Shown here: in pieces, positions 7,833-15,832 of the stretch
How positions within the stretch are numbered: position 1 is the stretch's first letter
How the letters are laid out: each line of letters opens with the position of its first letter
Assembly (NCBI RefSeq): GCF_009733535.1
Contig: NZ_ML771899.1
Span: forward strand, 613,563 to 677,562
Direction of reading: 5' to 3'
Source: Sphingobacterium endophyticum
GTDB taxonomy: Bacteria > Bacteroidota > Bacteroidia > Sphingobacteriales > Sphingobacteriaceae
Length of the DNA stretch: 64,000 nucleotides
Translations under genes and position numbers: made by a program
The notes under the pieces: generated by a model
What the model was told of the DNA's origin: nothing
What the model saw: the letters and a program-made list of their open reading frames with translations, nothing else
Database searches by the model: none

Positions 7833-8963
7833 ATGCCGTACTCCCGATTATTATGGTCCATTTTTGGACTTTTTCTCTTTTTAACGAGCTGTATTAAAGA
7901 TGAGGCGAAAAACATGGAAGCTGATATTACCCAGGTGTCCATTGCTGACAGTTTGATTAATGCTAAACCTATCGTCAACAACCGAAATGTGGTAATCTAT
8001 GTAAAGCCTGGAAAGGTAAATCTTAAAGAGTTCTCTTTAGAATTTGATCTGACTCCTGGTGCTACCTCTATCCCAGAATCTGGTTCTGTCCAGGATTTTT
8101 CCCAACCCGTATATTACGAAGTAGTTTCTGAAGATGGTCAGTTTAAAAAACAGTATTCGGTTACATTACTTGAATCTTCAGTTCCCCAAAATTTTGACTT
8201 TGAACTATTCAAACAGGATGAAAAAAAGAAATGGATTTATTTCTATGAAGAAGTTCAAGGTATCCAACAAGAACTTTGGGCATCTGGAAACTCTGGATTT
8301 GCATTAACAGCTGGGACAAATCCTACAGAAAAATCTTACCCAACACAAGCAACTGATGACCCTAAATTGGTGAAGTCTGGTAAATATGCCGCTTACCTAG
8401 AAACAAAATCAACAGGATTCTTAGGCTCATTAGTCAAAAAGCCAATTGCTGCAGGAAATCTATTTATCGGTTCCATGTTTACCAAAAGCATAATTGATAT
8501 ACAAACCCGATTTGGGCTTCCATTTAATCGTGTTCCTCTTTCTTTATCAGGTTATTATAAATATGAACCAGGCAAAAAAGTTATCGATATGAACGGTAAA
8601 GAGGTTAATGTGATTGATGAATGCGATATCTACGCTGTATTGTTTGACCGTGTAGCTTTAATGAAAGCTACAGAAAACGATGATGTTGATCCTGGAAGAA
8701 CTTGGTTGAACGATAAAGATGTGCTTACTAGCCCACATATCATAGCTTTAGCACAGTTAAAAAATACAGGGCCAACAAAATCGGACGAACTTGTGAAATT
8801 CGATATCCCTTTCGAATATAAAAAGCAATATAGCCAAAATGATGTAGATGCTTACCGATATAGTATTGCTATTGTACTTTCTTCTAGTAAGTATGGTGCA
8901 ATTTTTCAAGGTGCTGTTGGCAGTAAGTTAATTGTAGATGAAGTAAAAATCAACGTAAGGTAA
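7833..8963 (+). CDS. PCMD-domain lipoprotein
   Basis: 376 residues. The signal peptide ends in the lipobox LTSC with lipidated C20. An N-terminal region (about 25-110) looks like a beta-sandwich adaptor of the kind that precedes PCMD domains. The PCMD domain (putative carbohydrate metabolism) follows from about residue 120: NFDFELF, SGKYAAYLETKS, IAAGNLFIGSM, PLSLSGYYKYEPGK. PCMD proteins are predicted carbohydrate-binding or -processing surface proteins. The stop overlaps the next ATG by one base, so it is co-translated with an outer-membrane barrel. The divergent LytS/LytTR operon may control it. Confidence 0.85.
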   Translation: MPYSRLLWSIFGLFLFLTSCIKDEAKNMEADITQVSIADSLINAKPIVNNRNVVIYVKPGKVNLKEFSLEFDLTPGATSIPESGSVQDFSQPVYYEVVSEDGQFKKQYSVTLLESSVPQNFDFELFKQDEKKKWIYFYEEVQGIQQELWASGNSGFALTAGTNPTEKSYPTQATDDPKLVKSGKYAAYLETKSTGFLGSLVKKPIAAGNLFIGSMFTKSIIDIQTRFGLPFNRVPLSLSGYYKYEPGKKVIDMNGKEVNVIDECDIYAVLFDRVALMKATENDDVDPGRTWLNDKDVLTSPHIIALAQLKNTGPTKSDELVKFDIPFEYKKQYSQNDVDAYRYSIAIVLSSSKYGAIFQGAVGSKLIVDEVKINVR

Positions 8964-9730
8964 TGAACAGAATAAAAATCAATATAAAGAATTCAATTTT
9001 AAGTGTCATAGGTCTAATGTTAGCATTTAACCTAAGTGGTCAAGAACTGCAAAAAGGTAAAATTAGAGTCGATGCAGAACTGGGAACCAAAATTGGAGGA
9101 GCTTCTCCATTAGGCTTACCAACAGAAATTAGAAAGATTAACGGTTTTAAACCAGCGTTGCCATTTTTTGTAGGGGCAAAAGTTACTTATGGAATTGATG
9201 ATAATTGGGGTGTTCAATCCGGTTTAATCTTTGAAGGTAAAGGAATGAAAACTGAAGCAACTGTAAAAGGTTATAGAACTACTTTTAATGCCGATGAAGA
9301 TCCATCCCAAAATGTAAGAGGTTATTATTATGGTGATATTACAACCAATGTTGAAAACTTGTACCTAACTATTCCAGTTTTGGCAACTTATCAACTTTCA
9401 GAAAATTGGAGATTGCATGCGGGTCCTTATGTTTCCTTTGCGGTACAAAGAAAATTCTATGGTCTTGCAACTGATGGATATATCCGCGATGAAGAACCAA
9501 CTGGTGAAAAAGTAGGTATTGTGGATGCTGCATACGATTTCAGCAAACAGATTAGAAAAGTTGATGTAGGAATGAGTATTGGAGGGAAATATGACATCAA
9601 CAAAAAATTCTATGCTTCAGCTCAACTTGACTATGGATTCAACAGCATAATGAAAACTGGTTTTGAAAGCATTAGTTTCAACATGCATAATATCTTTATG
9701 AACATAGGCGTAGGAATGAGACTTTTCTAG
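8963..9730 (+). CDS. outer-membrane beta-barrel (PorT-like porin family) protein
   Basis: 255 residues. A signal peptide (cleavage near SGQ, about residue 26) is followed by alternating polar/aromatic strands typical of an eight-stranded barrel: GVQSGLIFEGKGMKTE, YLTIPVLATYQLSENWRLHAG, and a C-terminal strand NIGVGMRLF ending in Phe as expected for BAM recognition. It starts on the last base of the lipoprotein stop codon. The pair probably works together at the outer membrane. No substrate is evident. Confidence 0.85.
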   Translation: MNRIKINIKNSILSVIGLMLAFNLSGQELQKGKIRVDAELGTKIGGASPLGLPTEIRKINGFKPALPFFVGAKVTYGIDDNWGVQSGLIFEGKGMKTEATVKGYRTTFNADEDPSQNVRGYYYGDITTNVENLYLTIPVLATYQLSENWRLHAGPYVSFAVQRKFYGLATDGYIRDEEPTGEKVGIVDAAYDFSKQIRKVDVGMSIGGKYDINKKFYASAQLDYGFNSIMKTGFESISFNMHNIFMNIGVGMRLF

Positions 9731-9751
9731 CCCTAGATTACCAAAATGCAT

Positions 9752-9791
9752 AAAAAAGAGAGATGTTAATATACCAACATCTCTCTTTTTT
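9752..9791 (+). terminator. terminator after porin gene
   Basis: AAAAAGAGAGATGTT (9753-9767) pairs perfectly with AACATCTCTCTTTTT (9776-9790), a 15-bp stem ending in T residues. Confidence 0.9.
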
Positions 9792-9847
9792 ATATTTAAG
9801 TATAGACTAAAACATTAACACCTACCCCCCCCCAGCACATAAACACC

Positions 9848-9931
9848 CAACCTCCTCAACACTTAACACCCATCCTCCCAACTCTCAACCCTCCAGTTCT
9901 TATGTCTTATGTCTACTGTCTACTGTCTCCT
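9848..9931. repeat. period-7 degenerate array abutting the 2OG oxygenase stop
   Basis: Read in 7-bp steps the plus strand gives CTCAACA, CTTAACA, CCCATCC, TCCCAAC, TCTCAAC, CCTCCAG, TTCTTAT, GTCTTAT, GTCTACT, GTCTACT, GTCTCCT. The last unit ends at 9931, one base before the TAG stop (9932-9934) of the minus-strand oxygenase. The strand is almost purely pyrimidine in one direction, and a run of nine C lies just beyond at 9825-9833. It is too degenerate and short for CRISPR. Confidence 0.7.
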
Positions 9932-10894
9932 CTACATTTTCAACCCGATTTCTCTCAATCTTTCGTCCAAATATTGTCCTGCGGTGTAATCTGCATAAGC
10001 TTTTGGATGTTCTGCATCTATGCAAGAGTCTAATGATGCTAAGCTCATATTTGATTTTGGATGTAAGAAAAATGGAACAGAATAACGAGAGTTTTTCATC
10101 AATTCACGAGGAGGATTGACAACACGATGTGTGGTAGACTTCAATTTATTATTCGTTAATCTTTGCAGCATATCGCCTACATTAACGACTATATCCTCGC
10201 CTTTTGCTTTAATGGCAAACCATTCCCCTTCCTTTGTCAACACCTCTAATCCATCAGCACTTGCGCCAATTAATAAAGTGATTAAATTAATGTCTTCATG
10301 AGCTCCTGCGCGAACAGCATCTGCTGGAATAGCATCAGGGTTCTCTATAGGGAAATAATGGATGGCGCGTAAAATCGAGTTTCCATTAATAACATATTGT
10401 TCGAAATAGTCTTCAGGTAACTCCAAATATGTAGCAATGGCTTTTAATAAATTGCGACCTGCATCTTCGAGTTTCTTATATATTTCTGCTGTAACCTCAT
10501 TAAAACGAGGTAATTCGGCAACTAATGGATTGTCCGGAAAATCCGCTTTTGAATATTCCTCCCCAACGATTGTTTGTCCCCTCTGCCAAAATTCTTTCAA
10601 ATCTGGTGTCTTCGAATCCTTTGCTTTTTCTTTCCCTTTCGATGTATATCCTCTTTGCCCTGCTAATTCAGGAAATTCATATTTATCTTTTATGGTTGCG
10701 GGTTGATCGAAAAACTCCTTTACGACCTGATATAATTCATCAATAAGTTCATGAGATAGGCCATGATTCGCAATGGTAACGAATCCTGTCTCGTTAAATG
10801 CTTTGCCGATATCTGACACGAATTGTTGGCGTTCTTCAGAACTGCCAGCCGTAAAATGTGTCAGGTCTAATCTTGGAATATTTACTAATGCCAT
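9932..10894 (-). CDS. 2-oxoglutarate/Fe(II)-dependent oxygenase, isopenicillin N synthase-like
   Basis: 320 residues from the ATG at 10894. An upstream extension to 10939 is possible but lacks family similarity. The N-terminal DIOX_N region contains ETGFVTIANHGL. The double-stranded beta-helix core carries GAHEDINLITLLIG (first His and Asp of the iron triad), TTHRVVNPP (distal His), and RYSVPFFLHP (R-x-S that binds 2-oxoglutarate). It would oxidise an unknown small substrate in the cytoplasm. It is divergent from the MarR-led beta-oxidation operon, with 268 bp between starts. Its stop lies directly against a period-7 array. Confidence 0.9.
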   Translation of the reverse strand: MALVNIPRLDLTHFTAGSSEERQQFVSDIGKAFNETGFVTIANHGLSHELIDELYQVVKEFFDQPATIKDKYEFPELAGQRGYTSKGKEKAKDSKTPDLKEFWQRGQTIVGEEYSKADFPDNPLVAELPRFNEVTAEIYKKLEDAGRNLLKAIATYLELPEDYFEQYVINGNSILRAIHYFPIENPDAIPADAVRAGAHEDINLITLLIGASADGLEVLTKEGEWFAIKAKGEDIVVNVGDMLQRLTNNKLKSTTHRVVNPPRELMKNSRYSVPFFLHPKSNMSLASLDSCIDAEHPKAYADYTAGQYLDERLREIGLKM

Positions 10895-11097
10895 GTTTTT
10901 ATTTGTTTGATGCAAAGTTAATGTAATAATAATATCCAAAATTATAAACTGTTTATAACCCCTTTAAAATTTTATTTAATGATTTGAAATTCAATCCCTA
11001 AAAGTTTTCCACATTTCATAACATTTCGTAAATTCTCACATTATTATTTTATATCAAACCGTTAATGTCAACTATTTATTAAAAAATCACAAAACAG

Positions 11098-11128
11098 TTT
11101 GATTTATCAATTCAAAAATTTAAATTTG
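11098..11128 (+). promoter_or_regulatory. complete Bacteroidota promoter of the MarR/beta-oxidation operon
   Basis: TTTG (11098-11101), a 19-bp spacer and TAAATTTG (11121-11128) match the Bacteroidota -33/-7 consensus in both boxes and in spacing. Transcription would start near 11134, about 28 bp before the MarR ATG. Confidence 0.75.
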
Positions 11129-11142
11129 TTATGCTTGCATAA
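11129..11142. promoter_or_regulatory. inverted repeat at the start site, candidate MarR operator
   Basis: TTATGC-TT-GCATAA is perfectly symmetric, starts on the base after the -7 box and covers the predicted transcription start. That is the position expected for autorepression by the MarR protein encoded immediately downstream. Confidence 0.55.
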
Positions 11143-11162
11143 TAAATGTTAGAAACCCGAAT

Positions 11163-11609
11163 ATGAGCCAAGACAATACCATCGATTATTTTTTAAAAAC
11201 CGCATGGCAAACTGTTGCCAATAAATATAATGTGATAGCTTCCCAGCATGGTTTTACACAAGCTGCCGGTTACATATTAATTAACATTCATCGGGATGGT
11301 ACTCCTGTTTCGCAAATCGCTAACTCTACCGGTGTGAAAACGACTTCTTTATCTAGAGTCCTCAATAACTTAGAATCACTAGGATTTATCTATCGTGAAA
11401 CTAGTGATACCGACAAACGTTCCGTTAAAGTGTATTTAACCGAATTAGGCCAAGAGAAAAGAAAGATAGCTAAAGATGTCGTTCGCGAATTCAATGATCA
11501 TTTGAGCACATCTTTCTCTGAAAAGGAAAAGGCAACTTTAATAAAGTTCCTGAAAAAAATAAACGAGGTAGCTACTAACTACTCTCCTCAAGTACAAATT
11601 GAACCTTAA
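11163..11609 (+). CDS. MarR family transcriptional regulator
   Basis: 148 residues. The winged helix-turn-helix lies at about 35-110: GTPVSQIANSTGVKTTSLSRVLNNLESLGFIYRE (split here by function: recognition helix TTSLSRVLNNLE, wing DTDKRSVKVYLTELG). Flanking helices form the dimer interface. It begins an operon of fatty-acid oxidation genes with 22 bp to the next ATG, so it probably represses the pathway and is released by an acyl-CoA or fatty acid. The ligand is inference. A palindrome at its own promoter fits autoregulation. Confidence 0.92.
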   Translation: MSQDNTIDYFLKTAWQTVANKYNVIASQHGFTQAAGYILINIHRDGTPVSQIANSTGVKTTSLSRVLNNLESLGFIYRETSDTDKRSVKVYLTELGQEKRKIAKDVVREFNDHLSTSFSEKEKATLIKFLKKINEVATNYSPQVQIEP

Positions 11610-11631
11610 TAAATTAGAAAATATACGTGAT

Positions 11632-14058
11632 ATGAATAGAAATATTAAAAAAGTAGCTGTATTAGGTTCCGGAGTAATGGGATCCCGAATTGCTTGCCAC
11701 TTTGCTAATATAGGTTTAGAGGTTTTACTTTTGGACATTGTTCCGAAAGAACTATTGCCTGCTGAAGAAGCGAAGGGATTAACTTTGGACAGCCCATTGG
11801 TGCGTAATAGAATCGTTAACCAATCTTTGGAAACTGCCATTAAATCAAACCCTGCACCTTTATATAGCAAATCCTTTGCAACGCGTATTTCTACCGGTAA
11901 CTTCGATGATGATATGAACAAAATTGCCCATGCTGATTGGGTCATTGAAGTTGTTGTAGAACGTTTGGATATCAAAAAATCTGTCTTTGATAAGGTTGAG
12001 CAATTCCGAAAACCAGGGACATTGATTACCACCAATACTTCCGGTATTCCTATTCACCTAATGGAAGAAGGCCGCTCTCAGGATTTTAAAGAAAACTTCT
12101 GTGGAACTCACTTCTTTAACCCTCCCCGTTATCTTCCTTTATTGGAAATTATTCCAACCAAGGATACCAAGAAAGAAGTTGTTGACTTCTTAATTGAATA
12201 CGGAGATAAAATGTTGGGTAAAACAGTGGTGTTATGTAAGGATACCCCAGCATTTATCGGAAATAGAATCGGTGTTTATTCGATGTTGGCTATTACTCAC
12301 CTTGTTGAGAAATTAGGACTATCTGTTGAAGAGGTAGATAAATTTACCGGCCCTGCAATGGGACACCCAAAATCCGCAACCTTTAGAACAGCAGATGTTG
12401 TCGGTTTGGATACTTTAGTAAATGTAGCTAAGGGATTGGAACAAAATGCACCAGATGATGAAGCTAAAGGAGTTTTTATTCTCCCTGAATTCATCAGCAA
12501 AATGGTGGAAAATAAATGGTTGGGAGAAAAAACGAAAAAAGGATTCTATGAAAAGGTCAAAGATGATAAAGGAAATTCTGAAATCCTTTCATTGAACTTA
12601 AAAGATATGACCTTTGGTCCTCAGCAAAAAGTGAAATCTTCAACCCTTGAGGCTACTAAACCTGTGGAGGATATCCGCAAAAGAATGAAAGTCTACGAGC
12701 AAGGTACTGATAAGGCAGCAGAATTATTCCGAGCTATGCATTATCCTTTGTTCGAATATGTTTCTAACCGTGTGCCAGAAATTACGGATAATTTCTTCCG
12801 TATAGATGATGCTATGCGTGCAGGTTTCGGTTGGGAAATTGGCCCTTTTGAAGTTTGGGACGCCCTAGGTGTTAGAGATACTATTGAAAAAATAAAAAAA
12901 GAAGAAAAACGCCTCCCAGGGCAGACTGGCGAAGTCGCCAAATGGGTACATGAAATGTTGGATGCTGGTTTTGAAAGCTTCTATAAAGTAGAAAATGGCG
13001 TGCGCCATTATTATGATATTGCTTCGAAATCTTATCTCCCAATTCCTGGAACCGAGGATTTAATCGTCTTAGACCATATTCGTGAATCTAAAACGATATG
13101 GAAAAATTCCGGAGTATCCATCATTGACTTAGGTGACGGAATTATCAATTGTGAATTCCATACTAAAATGAACACTATTGGTGGTGATGTCATTCAAGGA
13201 TTGAACAAAGCAATTGATCTAGCAGAAAAAGATTATCGTGGATTGGTGATATCTAATGATGGTAAAAACTTCTCTGCTGGTGCAAATATTGGTATGATCT
13301 TCATGATGGCTGTTGAGCAGGATTATGATGAACTTAATATGGCGGTGAAGATGTTTCAAGATACATCAATGCGCTTAAGATATTCGGCTATTCCTGTCGT
13401 TGCCGCTCCTTTCCAATTAGCATTAGGTGGAGGTTGTGAATTCTCGATGCATGCTGATTTTGTTCAGCTACATGCGGAAACCTATATGGGACTTGTTGAG
13501 TTTGGTGTTGGTGTCATCCCTGGTGGTGGAGGTTCTAAAGAATTTGCTCTTAGAGCATCGGACGATTTCCGAGCAGATCAAATTGATCAGAACTTCCTGA
13601 AAGATCGTTTCTTAACTATTGGCCAAGCCAAAGTATCTACATCAGCTGTGGAGGCCTTTGAACTAGGATACCTTCAGGAAGGAAAATATGAAATCACCAT
13701 GAACCGCGCGAGGTTATTGGCTGATGCTAAAGCCAAAGCATTAGAATTAGCAAATGCTGGCTATGTCCAACCAGCTCATCGCAAGAATATTAAGGTTTTA
13801 GGAAATCAAGGACTAGGAATCGTGTACGTAGGCGCTTCCTCTATGGAAGCCGGACATTACATCTCCGAGCACGACAAGTTAATTTCCGAAAAACTAGGAT
13901 GGGTAATGTGCGGCGGTGACCTTTCCCAACCAACAGAAGTCGATGAACAATACCTTTTAGACATGGAAAGAAAAGCATTCCTAGAACTTTGCGCAACCCG
14001 CAAAACCCTTGAACGCATTCAGCACATGCTAACAACAGGAAAACCGTTCAGAAATTAG
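11632..14058 (+). CDS. 3-hydroxyacyl-CoA dehydrogenase / enoyl-CoA hydratase fusion (FadN-like domain order)
   Basis: 808 residues from ATG 11632 (TTG 11599 lies inside marR). The NAD-binding 3-hydroxyacyl-CoA dehydrogenase domain comes first (VAVLGSGVMGSRIACHFANI, then GTHFFNPPRYLPLLEIIP), followed by two dehydrogenase C-terminal segments (about 190-450). The crotonase domain is last (about 520-720), with SAGANIGMIF and LGGGCEFSMHADF forming the oxyanion hole and GLVEFGVGVIPGGGG. This is the reverse of E. coli FadB and matches the Bacillus FadN type. It carries out two beta-oxidation steps. The TAG stop is itself the first part of a period-7 repeat array, so the C-terminus may have been trimmed or replaced. 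Confidence 0.95.
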   Translation: MNRNIKKVAVLGSGVMGSRIACHFANIGLEVLLLDIVPKELLPAEEAKGLTLDSPLVRNRIVNQSLETAIKSNPAPLYSKSFATRISTGNFDDDMNKIAHADWVIEVVVERLDIKKSVFDKVEQFRKPGTLITTNTSGIPIHLMEEGRSQDFKENFCGTHFFNPPRYLPLLEIIPTKDTKKEVVDFLIEYGDKMLGKTVVLCKDTPAFIGNRIGVYSMLAITHLVEKLGLSVEEVDKFTGPAMGHPKSATFRTADVVGLDTLVNVAKGLEQNAPDDEAKGVFILPEFISKMVENKWLGEKTKKGFYEKVKDDKGNSEILSLNLKDMTFGPQQKVKSSTLEATKPVEDIRKRMKVYEQGTDKAAELFRAMHYPLFEYVSNRVPEITDNFFRIDDAMRAGFGWEIGPFEVWDALGVRDTIEKIKKEEKRLPGQTGEVAKWVHEMLDAGFESFYKVENGVRHYYDIASKSYLPIPGTEDLIVLDHIRESKTIWKNSGVSIIDLGDGIINCEFHTKMNTIGGDVIQGLNKAIDLAEKDYRGLVISNDGKNFSAGANIGMIFMMAVEQDYDELNMAVKMFQDTSMRLRYSAIPVVAAPFQLALGGGCEFSMHADFVQLHAETYMGLVEFGVGVIPGGGGSKEFALRASDDFRADQIDQNFLKDRFLTIGQAKVSTSAVEAFELGYLQEGKYEITMNRARLLADAKAKALELANAGYVQPAHRKNIKVLGNQGLGIVYVGASSMEAGHYISEHDKLISEKLGWVMCGGDLSQPTEVDEQYLLDMERKAFLELCATRKTLERIQHMLTTGKPFRN

Positions 14059-14089
14059 TATTAAGTATTGAGTATTTAGTATTAAGATG
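14055..14089 (+). repeat. period-7 array, left flank of the S23 gene
   Basis: Five consecutive 7-mers: TTAGTAT, TAAGTAT, TGAGTAT, TTAGTAT, TAAGATG. The first contains the TAG stop of the preceding dehydrogenase/hydratase gene. The orientation is opposite to the array on the right side of the S23 gene. Confidence 0.8.
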
Positions 14090-14165
14090 AGATTGCTATC
14101 TATAAAGTTTAATGTTTTGATTAAATGATTTTTAATGTAATGTTAAAATAGAAAGATAAATTTCA

Positions 14166-14193
14166 CTAAATAAATACAAATACTTAATACAGA
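14166..14193 (-). repeat. short period-7 array before the S23 start
   Basis: Units CTAAATA, AATACAA, ATACTTA, ATACAGA end 5 bp before the S23 ATG. They have the same sense as the right-hand array. Only partly conserved, so weaker than the two outer arrays. Confidence 0.5.
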
Positions 14194-14198
14194 TAAAA

Positions 14199-14555
14199 AT
14201 GCATAACTATAAGGAGTTGAAAGTCTGGCAAAAGTCTATTGATTTAGTTTCAGACATCTATAAATTGACTGATTTATTTCCTGAAAGGGAGCGATTTAAT
14301 TTAGTAAGTCAAATTCAGAGAGCAGCAATTTCAATTCCGTCTAATATTGCAGAAGGTGCCGGAAGAAATTCCAATAAAATGTTTGTTCAATTTTTAGGAA
14401 TATCACACGGATCAACCTATGAATTGGAGACACAATTAATTATATCAAAAAATTTAGGTTATTTATTAGAAAGTGATTTAGAAACTATTTTATTTAAGAT
14501 TTATGAAGTTCAAAAAATGAGCTTTGTTCTTCAGAAAAAACTAAGAGGTTGCTAA
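14199..14555 (+). CDS. four-helix-bundle protein (S23 / 23S rRNA intervening-sequence protein family)
   Basis: 118 residues, standard for the family. Hallmarks are the N-terminal LKVWQKSIDLVSDIYKLT, QIQRAAISIPSNIAEGAGR, and FVQFLGISHGSTYELETQL. The prototype is encoded in intervening sequences of Leptospira 23S rRNA, and relatives include the Avd proteins of diversity-generating retroelements. No reverse transcriptase or variable repeat is present here. It sits between two beta-oxidation genes and is bracketed by oppositely oriented period-7 arrays, as if carried in by a small insertion. It probably forms a basic pentamer that binds nucleic acid; its role here is unknown. Confidence 0.9.
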   Translation: MHNYKELKVWQKSIDLVSDIYKLTDLFPERERFNLVSQIQRAAISIPSNIAEGAGRNSNKMFVQFLGISHGSTYELETQLIISKNLGYLLESDLETILFKIYEVQKMSFVLQKKLRGC

Positions 14556-14557
14556 AT

Positions 14558-14592
14558 CTAACTACTAAATACTAACTACTAAATACTTTAAC
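14558..14592 (-). repeat. period-7 array, right flank of the S23 gene
   Basis: Units CTAACTA, CTAAATA, CTAACTA, CTAAATA, CTTTAAC fill the whole gap from 2 bp after the S23 stop to the base before the thiolase ATG. In reverse complement the core AGTATTT/AGTAGTT resembles the left array. The thiolase therefore has no purine-rich ribosome-binding site. Confidence 0.8.
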
Positions 14593-15765
14593 ATGGAAGC
14601 ATACATTGTAGCAGGATTTCGTACAGCGGTGGGAAAGGCTCCTAGAGGAGGTTTTCGATTTACACGTGCGGATGATTTGGCAGCAGATGTTATTAAGCAT
14701 TTAATGGCGTCTGTTCCAAATGTAAACAAAGAAGATATTGACGACGTGATTGTGGGTAATGCAATGCCTGAAGCTGAGCAGGGCCTCAATGTTGGTCGTT
14801 TTATTTCCCTAATGGGATTAGATACTGATAAAGTACCGGGAATTACAGTAAACCGTTATTGTGCTTCTGGATTAGAAACAATCGCCACTGCTGTTGCTAA
14901 AATTAAATCAGGAATGGCCGATATGATTGTTGCGGGTGGCGTTGAAATCATGTCAGGAATGCCTTTTGGTGGTTGGAAGATCGTCCCTAATCCTGTCGTG
15001 TCTAAAGAACATCCTGATTGGTACTGGGGAATGGGTTTAACAGCGGAAGCTGTTGCTAAAGACTTTAATGTCTCTAGAGAAGATCAGGATAAATTTGCGC
15101 TAAAATCTAATCAAAAAGCGGTTGCAGCTATAAAAGAAGGAAAGTTCAAAGAGGAAATTGTACCTATTACCATTAAAGAAAATTATGTCAAAAATGGTAA
15201 GATGGCAACTAAAGAATATGTAGTCGATACGGACGAAGGTCCTCGTGCAGATACATCTTTGGAGGCTCTTTCTAAATTAAGGCCAGTGTTCGATGCGAAA
15301 GGGTCTGTAACTGCGGGTAACTCTTCCCAAACATCGGATGGCGCAGCTTTTGTTCTCGTTGTTTCTGAAAGAAAACTAAAGGAATTAAACTTAAAACCTA
15401 TTGCTAAACTACTTAGTTATGCCGTTGCTGGGGTACCTCCAAGAATTATGGGGATAGGACCGGTCGTTGCAATTCCTAAAGCTTTAGAACAAGCAGGCAT
15501 GAAGAAAGAGGATATCGACTTATTTGAATTGAATGAAGCTTTTGCCTCTCAATCTTTGGCCGTAATCCGCGAATTAGGCCTTGATGAAGAAAAAGTAAAT
15601 GTAAATGGCGGAGCTATTGCGCTAGGACACCCTCTTGGATGTACAGGTGCTAAACTTACCGTACAGGTATTGCATGAACTTAAACGAAGAGGAAAGAAAT
15701 ACGGAATGGTAACCATGTGTGTTGGTACTGGTCAAGGGGCTGCGGGAATTTTTGAATTACTATAA
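14593..15765 (+). CDS. acetyl-CoA C-acyltransferase (3-ketoacyl-CoA thiolase)
   Basis: 390 residues. The nucleophilic Cys is in [16 protein letters not shown] (about residue 90). [11 protein letters not shown] follows, then [11 protein letters not shown] with the catalytic His, and [15 protein letters not shown] with the second Cys. It performs the last step of beta-oxidation, releasing acetyl-CoA from 3-ketoacyl-CoA. It lies in the operon with the hydratase/dehydrogenase upstream and acyl-CoA dehydrogenase 67 bp downstream. Its ATG directly follows a period-7 array, so its translation may depend on that sequence or on coupling. Confidence 0.96.
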   Translation: MEAYIVAGFRTAVGKAPRGGFRFTRADDLAADVIKHLMASVPNVNKEDIDDVIVGNAMPEAEQGLNVGRFISLMGLDTDKVPGITVNRYCASGLETIATAVAKIKSGMADMIVAGGVEIMSGMPFGGWKIVPNPVVSKEHPDWYWGMGLTAEAVAKDFNVSREDQDKFALKSNQKAVAAIKEGKFKEEIVPITIKENYVKNGKMATKEYVVDTDEGPRADTSLEALSKLRPVFDAKGSVTAGNSSQTSDGAAFVLVVSERKLKELNLKPIAKLLSYAVAGVPPRIMGIGPVVAIPKALEQAGMKKEDIDLFELNEAFASQSLAVIRELGLDEEKVNVNGGAIALGHPLGCTGAKLTVQVLHELKRRGKKYGMVTMCVGTGQGAAGIFELL

Positions 15766-15832
15766 TATTGAACTAACAAAAATATAAACAGATGAGGTGC
15801 ATGTTCACTTTATTCTAAACAACAAGAATATC

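Noticed and set aside
9825..9833. Run of nine C residues as a phase-variation tract
   Set aside because: It lies between genes after a terminator and not in a promoter spacer or coding start; it could also be a sequencing-length artefact.
9897..9931. Direct repeats GTCTACT as a possible CRISPR or tandem coding repeat
   Set aside because: The units are 7 bp with no spacers, degenerate, and outside any reading frame.
11538..12035. 165-residue open frame on the minus strand
   Set aside because: It is antisense to marR and the beta-oxidation fusion enzyme and has no protein-like features.
14199..14592. Diversity-generating retroelement, because S23-like Avd proteins occur in them
   Set aside because: No reverse transcriptase, template repeat or variable repeat was found near the gene.
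15797..15832. GTG start for the acyl-CoA dehydrogenase
   Set aside because: It adds 12 residues with no family similarity; ATG 15833 fits the family N-terminus.
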